A stretch of 64,000 nucleotides of DNA from Fomes fomentarius (Eukaryota > Basidiomycota > Agaricomycetes > Polyporales > Polyporaceae), in assembly GCA_022606135.1 (NCBI GenBank), contig JABYQN010000009.1, positions 1,513,001 to 1,577,000 of the forward strand, given 5' to 3'. Shown here one piece after another: positions 56,463-64,000 of the stretch. The notes below the pieces were generated by a model. It saw only the letters and a list, made by a program, of their open reading frames with translations. It was not told the DNA's origin and ran no database searches. The first letter of the stretch is position 1, and each line of letters begins with the position of its first letter. Position numbers and translations under genes: made by a program.

Positions 56463-58127
56463 ATGCAGGGCCTGAACATCCAAGGCGCAGTCCTCACTCC
56501 CGAGTCGGGTGATGCCTACACAGCCGCCCTCAAGCGTAACTCGGATCTATCTGTCCTCCCTGCCGCCTATGTCGTCCAGCCGACTGTGTACTCTGACGTC
56601 TCAGTAACCCTCTCTTACGCATTGTCCCAGTCTCCGCCCATTGAGATCGCGGTCAAGGGCGGTGGCGCTCACTCCTCGACTTGGGCAAGCTCTGACGGTG
56701 GCATCGTCATCGACCTTAGCAAGCTCAACAACGTCACGCTCGCCGAAGACGGCAAGTCCATCATAGTCCAGGGCGGCGCGCTGTGGGAGGACGTATACAA
56801 GGTTACGTCCCAAGCCCAAGTCGATGTCGTCGGATCACCTCTCTGGTTTGTTGGCGTCGGCGGCTTCACGCTCGGTGGAGGCTACGGGCCGCTCAGTGGG
56901 AAGTACGGCCTCGCGATCGACAACCTGCTCGCAGCCACGGTCGTCCTAGCCGATGGACGGATTGTTCGAGCCAGCAAGGACGAAGAGCCAGACTTGTTCT
57001 GGGCGATCCGTGGTACGTCTTCTATTTCGTCGGTCTGCGACTTGGCAGTTCTAACGGTTGTTACTTGTCGTTAGGTGGTGGTGGACAGTTCGGTATCATT
57101 GCCGAGTTTGTCTTCAAAGTACACCCTTACAGTGGCCCATTCTCTTCCGGTGTCATCGCATATCCTGGAGCCGAAATAGAGAACATCCTTCAAGTTATCA
57201 ATGTAAGTACTGCAGCCGCTTTGAGGTGCTCACGGCACTGTACTGGCCCATCAGACATCTGACTAACGTACACCCACAGGAATGGAAGAAGACGCAAACC
57301 GCAGGGGAGCGATTCACCATGAATTTCTCTCGTGGACCAGCTCCCGAGTTTAGGGTGAGTTGAACTTAAAACCATCCACTGTATGTCCGTCTCTGACATG
57401 AGATCTTTTTGAAGCCTTCGGTCGTGATCTTGCCGACGGTCTTGAATGACAAGGACGGCTCACGTGCACAGACCGTCCTTGCGCCTTTCATTGCTGGATC
57501 TGTCAAACCTGTGTTGCAGAACATCCGCGTCGTCCCGAACTTCCAGACAATCTCGCACGCTGCCGACGCCGCCCTTGCCACAGCACCGCGCAGGCTCATC
57601 ATCCGGGGGACGATGTTCTCTGACTTCTTCCCTGACCTGTTGCTCGCAGTCTGGTACAAATGGCTCCAATTCACGGAGAACGAGGACGTGCGTGCATCTG
57701 CGGTTCTCTGGGACCTGACTCTACCCACCCCGATCACGTCTGTGAAAGCAGACGAGACGGCGCTCAAGACTCGTCTTCCTCACTATTGGATGGCTGTTCA
57801 GGGAAGGTCAGTCGGCAGCTATTGCTTGGTTGTTTGTAAGGTCGGGCAACGGTGATCGTTGACGAGGCTATGACTTTGGACAGATCGATCACGGACCAAT
57901 CTGTAAATGCATGCCGGACGTTCACAGCAGAGGTCGTCGATTTGGTGCGGAAGAAGAACGCGGAGCTGGCAGGACAGGACCTTGGCTGTTTCTTGAATCT
58001 GTGCCAGGGCGATGAGAAGCCTGAGGACGTGTTCGGAAGCAACCTCGGGCGGCTGCGGGAGGTCAAGGGCAAATACGATCCGCGTAAGACGTTCAGTAAG
58101 GGGTTCGTCATTGAGCCCTTGCAATAG
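56463..58127 (+). CDS. BBE-like FAD-linked oxidase (VAO/BBE fold), intact right-arm copy
   Basis: Flavin-dependent oxidase of the berberine-bridge-enzyme-like, 6-hydroxynicotine-oxidase-like group (FAD_binding_4 fold). The start is [15 protein letters not shown] at 56463; there is no secretion signal, so it is probably intracellular. The FAD region reads IEIAVKGGGAHSS near 56.65 kb, with the His position used for covalent FAD attachment in the family, followed by GGIVIDLSKLN. Then come [51 protein letters not shown] across intron 1, and NEWKKTQTAGERF. The last exon ends VFGSNLGRLREVKGKYDPRK with TAG at 58125. The frame change near 57.81 kb fits a canonical 77-bp intron 57807-57883 (GTCAGT...GACAG), giving VQGR joined to SITDQS. 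The substrate is unknown; in fungi such enzymes oxidise alcohols, amines or sugars. Confidence 0.88.
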
Positions 58128-59327
58128 TGCTCAGATGTCGCTGGGTGAAGTTCGATAGTATGTATATCTATAAATGCAGAGCATGGTCGTGTTGTATAAC
58201 AATATTGTTTACCACTGTCGATATCGAGTAACGCTGGTATTTGTCGACCTCTACATATACTACATTCTGAGTGTACACCTACTATCACGGTCGAAGAATC
58301 GTTGCGTCCCTTCCAATGGCGCTAGATTCCCGCCCGAACGCCACACACCGTTGGACTTGCAGATGCGAACTTGAAGTTCGCATTGTACTTGGACAGGACC
58401 TCGATGAGATGGATGCAGGCTGGAGCCCGTTGGAGTAGGGATGTGATGGGCGCCAGGACAAGCGAGTCTGAGTCAGCAGCGCGCAGGAGCATCGCATGTC
58501 TCACCACCACGACGAGGACGATCACTAGGCTCAGCGACATAGCCAGGGTACTGCGCTGTTCGAGTTCACCCTCCTACTTGGAGTCGGGGGCGTGGCGAAT
58601 CCGTAATATTCCATCGAACATTCAGAGTGGCTGAGGTCGAGTCGGGGCGTCGTCACAAACATCAGGCATGATATGCGACACTGTATGACATCTGCCATCT
58701 GCCATCGTCTGGGAGTACCTGCCTGATCCCGTTTCCAGTGGCTATTTCAGAGTTTGTACCCCCTTTCCAGTGAGAAGCCGCCCTTCTCGAATCTCCACTC
58801 AAGGTGCACTGCGCAGGAAGCGCCAGAGCAAACTTGTCCGGCGCGCGCCGGCTTACCTTCTCACAGGCACTGCTCCCGTTCACAATTATATGAACATAGT
58901 TTGGCCTTCCAAGGCGAATAGTCTGGCGTTAGTGTGTAAGTGCTTATCTGCATCATCTGCTCCAGAGTTTGGTTGATTGTTGGCCCTGCAACGCGATACT
59001 ATGTCACGGTATGCTTCTGCCCTTGAATTGACACGGTCACAATTTGCCCTGAGCTCAATGTTCCATGCCGTCGGAATAGGTGCGTAGAAGTACATGATTG
59101 AGTGCTCGCGCTGAAAATCGTCCAGAGGCCACATGGCGTCCGCGTCATGCGCGGCATCAAGTCTATGACTTAGAGTTCAATCTCGGCGAAGCGCTGCACC
59201 GGAAACTGGCCGGTTCCTCTGCGAGCCACTGTTAGTAGGTGGGGGCCATATGAAAGTACAGGGTGAGCTCTCGGTTTTCCATCGTCTGCCGGTTGCACCC
59301 CCGCTATCTACAGTGGTACCGTTTAAG
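58128..59327. other. Intergenic within right arm
   Basis: About 1.2 kb. It contains a 21-bp near-perfect palindrome at 58363-58383. A reverse-strand frame of 72 codons (58322-58540) starting with a hydrophobic stretch is not convincing. Only its two ends match the left arm well. An alternative upstream ATG for the 7-TM gene exists at 59250. Confidence 0.4.
58363..58383. repeat. 21-bp palindrome
   Basis: ATGCGAACTT, a central G, then AAGTTCGCAT: ten-base arms with perfect complementarity. No gene uses it in an obvious way. It is absent from the alignable part of the left arm. Confidence 0.85.
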
Positions 59328-60604
59328 ATGCCTATGCTCATTGACACCGCCGAGCTCGCCGGCATCGCCGCCGAGGGAGGCCTCTACGGTACGCCCCGTT
59401 CTCTCCGTGCAGTACGTCTCAGTAGTGACGATCTCGAGCCGCGTATGTCTCTAGGCATCTTTGTCTGTCTATTCTTCGTCTGCGGGTATGACCTCATCCG
59501 TCGGCGAGCTCGCACGGGCTCCCAGCTCAGCTGGCCCATGGTCGTAGCAGGCGTTCTTCTCATTTTTCTCGCCACCGCTCGGTTCTCCGTCGACACTGCC
59601 AACGTCTTCGTGGCATTCATCGCCCACGATCCTCGCGACGCTCGGTTGGCGTACCTCTCCGACGTCACCCAGAGATTGTTCATCACAAAGCATAGCATAC
59701 TGATCGCCGTATTGCTGGTCGGTGATTCCTTCGTGGTATGTGACCTCGTCTGGACTATAGCATGTATCTTACAATGGCCCCAGAATTACCGTTGTTGGAT
59801 CGTCTGGGGTAAGTGCATATACGTTGTTCTGCTTCCAATCGGACTTTCAATCACCAGCGCAGGTTTGATATCTACTCGTTGCATATGCATTGTTCGAGTA
59901 CTGATGGCGTTTACAGCTTTCGGCTCTTATACGATGTGGGCGTACAGCAACCTACCTGACCAGACTGTACTGTCGGAGGCAAAGTGGCTCAAAGTGTTCT
60001 TTTCACTGAGCCTCGTCGCAAATGCCCTAGCAACCTGTGAGATGGTCCATTGTTTCCCAACGTTATTCCGTCGCTAATTTTGATACAGCTATGCTCGCGT
60101 ATCGAATTTGGTCTGTCGACCGTGAAATGAAAAAGTTGAACATTGAAACCGAGTTGGAGCCCGGGCGATCGAGTCTCTCTCCAATTTTGCGCATTATTCT
60201 TGAGAGTGGGCTCATCAATGCCGCCTACCTCTTTGCATATGTGATGACGCTGGCGTTCGGCTCGCAAGGGCTGGAAATCATGTCTGAGATGGTAAGTGAC
60301 CATTGAATCCGTCACGCTTGTGCGTCCATATCCAAGATAAAGATCGTGTCTAACAGACGGTGATTAGGCGACCCCGCTCACTGGTATCATTTTTTCAATC
60401 GTGATCCTCCGTGTGGGCCATCGGCAACACGACGATATGTATTACACCCAGAAAGCTGTGAATACCACCTGGGTGGTACGAAGAAATGTGACTACTAGTA
60501 CAACCGGGACGGTCACCGCTATTGCTGGGTCTTCCAAACTCGATATAGGTGGAGGGGAGGACGATGTCGAGCTTGGTCCTTTTACTACTAGTAATGTTCC
60601 TTGA
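59328..60604 (+). CDS. Orphan seven-helix membrane protein (right-arm copy)
   Basis: Paralogue of the gene at 40658-41957. The start chosen is MPMLIDTAELAG at 59328, common to both copies; an in-frame ATG at 59250 would add 26 residues not conserved in the left arm. The helices and the YRCWIVWGK motif are the same as in the other copy, with scattered conservative changes (for example V to A, I to V). Introns lie near 59448, 59735-59750 and 60036-60090, and one at 60293-60367 differs in sequence from its left-arm counterpart. The C-terminal tail after VGHRQHDDMYYTQ is short, Thr-rich and acidic, ending TTSNVP at 60602-60604, and clearly different from the left copy. Function is unknown. Confidence 0.7.
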
Positions 60605-61134
60605 GTTTGCCGTACATATAATGTCCTTCAACATGGTGTTATCTCTTGTATGCTAACTAACATATATGGCTCATCGCGAAATTCATGGAGCACATCGATG
60701 TATCAGACAATTTGTGCCGAGTCATTGACACTCAATGACTCGCATGCTCGCCCCGGGACGCAGGAAGCTCATAGTTATGATGATTTCCCCGGGGGACAAT
60801 GACTGTTCACCCCCGTGTAGTTTGTACACATGTAGTGGGATTCCGAACCCTATTCATGGAGGGGGATGGAGTATGCCGCTTTAGATTTAGAGGTACGGAA
60901 TAAGAACTCGGACTCAGGATATCAAAAACTTTCTAGCATGCGGACTAGACAAGGTGCAGCGGTGCTAGTAGCTAGTGGGAGGACAGAAAGCCGTGCACGC
61001 AACCATATATTATATCCACAAGTGCGACCAAGGGGAATTGATCACAAGAAAGTTGTCAACATGTCCTATTGTTGCTTAGTCTTACATAAATGACATAGGT
61101 GGATGAATACGATTCAATACATTGAAGTGCGTGA
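60605..61134. other. Intergenic, convergent 3' ends
   Basis: About 530 bp between the 7-TM stop and the lipase stop on the opposite strand. No gene or repeat was recognised. Confidence 0.4.
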
Positions 61135-62409
61135 TCATTGGGTAGACAGATGGTCATACGTCGCGCGAACGGGATGACCGCAGGAGAGAGTGCCAATCGT
61201 GACACTAACGTTGGGTGAAAAAATGTACGGGCCCAGATGATCTGCGACGTGCTCGAGGTCGATGCGGTCATCTTCCGACGCGATCGTGCACTCCGGGTCA
61301 GTGGCGTCGTCATTTCCGGGGCAGGCGTACGCTTTGCCGCTGGGAAGAATGTGAATCTCGCCCTGCGGGTGCTGGAAACCCAGGTGGCGACCAGGGACTA
61401 TTGCAACTGGATCTTTGGCGTTGTTCACTCGCGTGAAATCGGGGACCTATCCGCGGACGGAGAAGGGTTAAGATTAGCGTCCCACTACTATTGCGTATTG
61501 AGTAGTAGTAGGTTATGGCGTACCTTAAAGTCAAATAGCGTCGCCCAGGCGGGATTCCCAACTCGTGGTGTGCCGAACGTCACGCCTTTGACGTGGATGG
61601 AGGGGTCGAGGTTAAGAGTTAAGAACAGAGCATCGAGCTCGGCCAATGCGCCTCCCAGAGAGTGCCCCACCTGATGCGAAGGAGTTTTGTCTATTAGTGA
61701 ATGTGCAACATAACGAGGTGTGCATGACTCACCACGAAAACGTTCTTCGCTTTGGTGTGACTGAGGGTGAGGTTGACCTGGGCGAGGATGTCCTGCGCCG
61801 TCTTCTCGTGCTCGTTCGCGAAGCCGCTGTGGACCATGATCGTTGTCGACACACCAGGGAAGAGTATGAGGTTTAGATGTCTCATCCAGGCATGTATGTC
61901 TGTAAGGTCTGAAAGGCTATCGACGCTGTCAGATGCAGACGACCTGAACGACCATAATGATACTCACATCTTCTGCGGATTCGTGCCTTCGTGCGCGACC
62001 ACGACCGCGTCCTTCTCGGGCCAATATCCGATGAAATCTGATGATAGATGAGCCTGGCCGTCATTCAGAGGACAAACTGTTGTTGTCGCTTACACTGTTG
62101 AATACCGTCACCATCTCCGCCTGTTTCGATGACCTGAAAGCCAGGGATGTGCTGACAGGATACTATGGATGATGTGAGCATCTGGATGGGGAGAATTAGT
62201 AATTTGCACGTACCACACTTCCATTCCTGGACCTGTCGAAGGTCGCAGTATGTAGCCGATGCGAATAGCGCAAATGGCGCGAGCCCTGCGATGTCTGTGA
62301 TAGATACCGGAGCGACTGTTCGAACCGGTATAAAGAAGCGATGAATGGTGCCTGCCCCCGTGGCGGCCAGCAATGTGGAATGAACCATGGTAGAGAGGAA
62401 GGCCAGCAT
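61135..62409 (-). CDS. Class 3 lipase (alpha/beta hydrolase, Lipase_3)
   Basis: Secreted or membrane-associated triacylglycerol-lipase/feruloyl-esterase-type hydrolase. The start at 62409 gives a signal-like N-terminus (MLAFLSTMVHSTLLAATGAG), followed by PFALFASATYC, QHIPGFQVIETGGDGDG, YWPEKDAVVVAHEGTNP and then, after short introns, the nucleophile elbow GHSLGGALAELDAL near 61.66 kb. Next are VKGVTFGTPRVGNPAW, DPVAIVPG with the catalytic Asp, and DHLGPYIFS with the likely catalytic His near 61.22 kb. It ends CGHPVRATYDHLSTQ at 61135. All three triad residues are present. A longer N-terminus is possible: an upstream exon from an ATG at 62744 joins in frame through a GT-AG intron 62434-62531 and would add about 80 basic, polar residues before the hydrophobic segment. 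Confidence 0.88.
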
Positions 62410-63264
62410 TGTAACAGAAGTCGGCCTGCAAGTCTACGTTGTGAATGGAATGACCACAGCTGGCGGGAGGGGGGAGAATGAAATGGCGAATTGAGTGAGG
62501 GGTTTGTGTTTGCAGCGGCATATATACTAACCTGGTCCCGTTGACTCCGTATGCTGTCACTCCAGTTGAATTCTTCTGCAAACGCCGATGGTATGTAGAG
62601 CGAGGGTGCTATGCGCCGCTTGGCAGACGATTTCCGGCGAGCAGCGCGACTCCTCCACCGCCGCAGGCTACCTTCGGATGAAGCCTCCGGAGACCGCGAT
62701 TCTGGGTGTGGGGAGGTAGTACCCCAGCCCCCGAGGTTTGGCATGTTAGCCCCATATTCGAGTGCATCCTAAAAAGGTCATCCGTACCATGTTTGGCGCG
62801 GATTCCTGGACGATCGTATTCTTAGGGCCAGCTTACTGTAAGAGGGCGCCCGAGTAGGCCGACCGCACAGTACGCTGCGAAGCAAAAGCATAGTCAACCT
62901 CCGCTGGATTACGGAGTGATCGTGAATCCCAGCCTAAGGCTCTGCTCGCCGCGGAGTACTTACTTGTTCAAGTGTAGTGATCGATCGAAGATTGCCGCAT
63001 ATGTACATCTGGGGTTACCCAGGACGCTCTGATTTTCAGTATGGAGCTCGTCGAGTACAACTCAACTCCGATTGAAAACGTCGCTGAATTATGACTACCG
63101 AAAAGATCCAGACGATATTGTCGGCGGCGTTGAGTATGCGACCAAACAAGACACAACATCGCATCGGCCAGCAAATCTCTCACACCGGCGCCTGTGTACT
63201 CCTCCGCCGACCAGCAGCAACAGCACCTCTCCCTGGGTGAGGTGGAAGGAGGAACTTTCAGAGG
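62410..63264. promoter_or_regulatory. Divergent region, lipase / CFT1
   Basis: About 850 bp between head-to-head starts. It includes the candidate upstream lipase exon (62744-62532) and its intron. The remainder shows no gene. Confidence 0.4.
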
Positions 63265-64000
63265 ATGCACGCTCTTCGACAGGAAATACTACCTCCGAGC
63301 GGCGTTGAATTTGCAACATGTCTCAAGTTCACACCGTCGACACTTTCCAACGGTCCTTCTTCCCAAAGTGGACGGACGCTGTTCAACGTCGTCGTGGCGC
63401 GCTCAAGTCTCCTCCGTATCTTCGAGGTTAGAGAAGAGCCAGCACCGGTGCATGCACAAAAGGAGGATGAGAAGCAGCGACGCGCAAGCGTTCGTAAGGG
63501 GACGGAGGCGGTCGAAGGGGAGGTTGAGATGGACGCGTCGGGGGAAGGATTCGTGAACGTGGGCTCGGTCAAGGTGAATACGATCTGGGTAACAGTTCAC
63601 TGTCGCGTTGTTGTGAACCACAATGCTATTTTCTTGTTACCCAACTCCCCAGCTGCGTGCATAATGCCAAGAGAGCATATTGCTGACCCGTATTCGTGTT
63701 TGCTGTTCTTAGTCTTCTGGTCAGAATGGTGTAGTCCATCCACCGACAATCACTCGCTTCTACCTTGTTCGTGAACATCGACTTCACGGGACCGTCACAG
63801 GGCTCGAGGCTGTCAGAACAGTACATTCTCTTGAGGACCAACTCGACCGCTTGTTGGTTTCTCTCAAGGATGCAAAGGTGAGCAGATATTCAACCTGTGT
63901 TGCGTACACTCTGAGCCACTCAACAAACGTTGTTCAACACCAGATTGCATTGCTGGAGTGGTCTGACCCTATACACGATGTTATAACCGTGTCGATCCAC
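63265..64000 (+). CDS. CFT1: Cleavage and polyadenylation specificity factor subunit CFT1/CPSF1, 3' end outside window
   Basis: Large beta-propeller subunit of the nuclear mRNA 3'-end cleavage and polyadenylation complex; it scaffolds recognition of the poly(A) signal. Only the N-terminus is in the window. The start ATG at 63265 gives MHALRQEILPPSGVEFATCL, then LFNVVVARSSLLRIFEVRE and a charged insert GTEAVEGEVEMDASGEGF. Exon 1 ends at 63573; exon 2 (63713-63877) has LVREHRLHGTVTGLEAVRTV and RLLVSLKDAK; exon 3 starts at 63944 with IALLEWSDPIHDVITVSIH and runs off the end. The LLSFKDAK-like and GNV/GTV positions match the first propeller blades of CPSF1. Both introns have GT-AG ends and keep the frame. 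Confidence 0.85.

Larger units (their letters stand above)
55500..60470. repeat. Right arm of large inverted duplication
   Basis: Reverse-complement match of 40840-45640. From inside outwards: AKR exon 1, divergent promoter region, intact FAD-linked oxidase, intergenic part, 7-TM gene. It lacks the TIR element found in the left arm and shows its empty site near 56084-56090. Confidence 0.9.

Noticed and set aside
57807..57883. Frame change in the intact oxidase, first suspected to be a frameshift
   Set aside because: A canonical 77-bp GT-AG intron (GTCAGT...GACAG) removes the stops and joins the two frames in phase, so the copy reads as intact.

Overview
The window is nuclear DNA of a filamentous basidiomycete, most likely an Agaricomycete and possibly a polypore. 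The signs are short GT-AG introns (about 45-100 bp) in nearly every gene, coding on both strands with no operons, orphan Agaricomycete-type seven-helix membrane proteins, a fungal RNA-dependent RNA polymerase, and aryl-alcohol-oxidase-like GMC and class 3 lipase enzymes. The order is my inference. No rRNA, CRISPR array, virus or convincing tRNA was seen.

Left part (1-40 kb): mostly conserved cell genes. In order: an RNA-silencing RdRP (5' end outside the window), a MOB4/phocein protein with a very long acidic tail, a purine-cytosine permease, an orphan 7-TM protein, a glomulin/YBP-family protein, a Ski8/WDR61 WD40 protein, ribosomal protein eS12, an NFX1/FAP1-type zinc finger protein, two paralogous extended SDR reductases that flank a mucin-like single-pass membrane protein, a gene-poor stretch of about 4 kb, a sphingoid long-chain-base phosphate phosphatase and a bZIP transcription factor.

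Right part (40.6-60.6 kb): this is the most unusual region. A block of about 5 kb is present twice in inverted orientation (about 40.84-45.64 kb and 55.50-60.47 kb) around a spacer of about 10 kb. Each arm holds a 7-TM protein gene, a BBE-like FAD-linked oxidase gene and the 5' end of an aldo/keto reductase (AKR) gene. The right arm is intact. In the left arm the oxidase is broken by two frameshifting deletions, only exon 1 of the AKR remains, and a 402-bp terminal-inverted-repeat element has inserted with a 3-bp target duplication; the right arm preserves the empty site. The oxidase copies are identical even in an intron, while the flanks have clearly diverged, so recent duplication with mosaic decay or gene conversion is likely. 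The spacer carries a secreted GMC oxidoreductase, an ICMT-like membrane methyltransferase, a Fur-type NCS1 permease and the body of the AKR. Together these look like a small oxidative metabolic cluster without a recognisable backbone synthase.

Right end (61-64 kb): a class 3 lipase and the 5' end of the CPSF1/CFT1 mRNA cleavage factor gene.

Gene spans include introns. Exon edges were read by eye from splice signals and reading frames, so individual edges may be off by a few codons. Family assignments rest on motifs and remembered family features; no database search was run.
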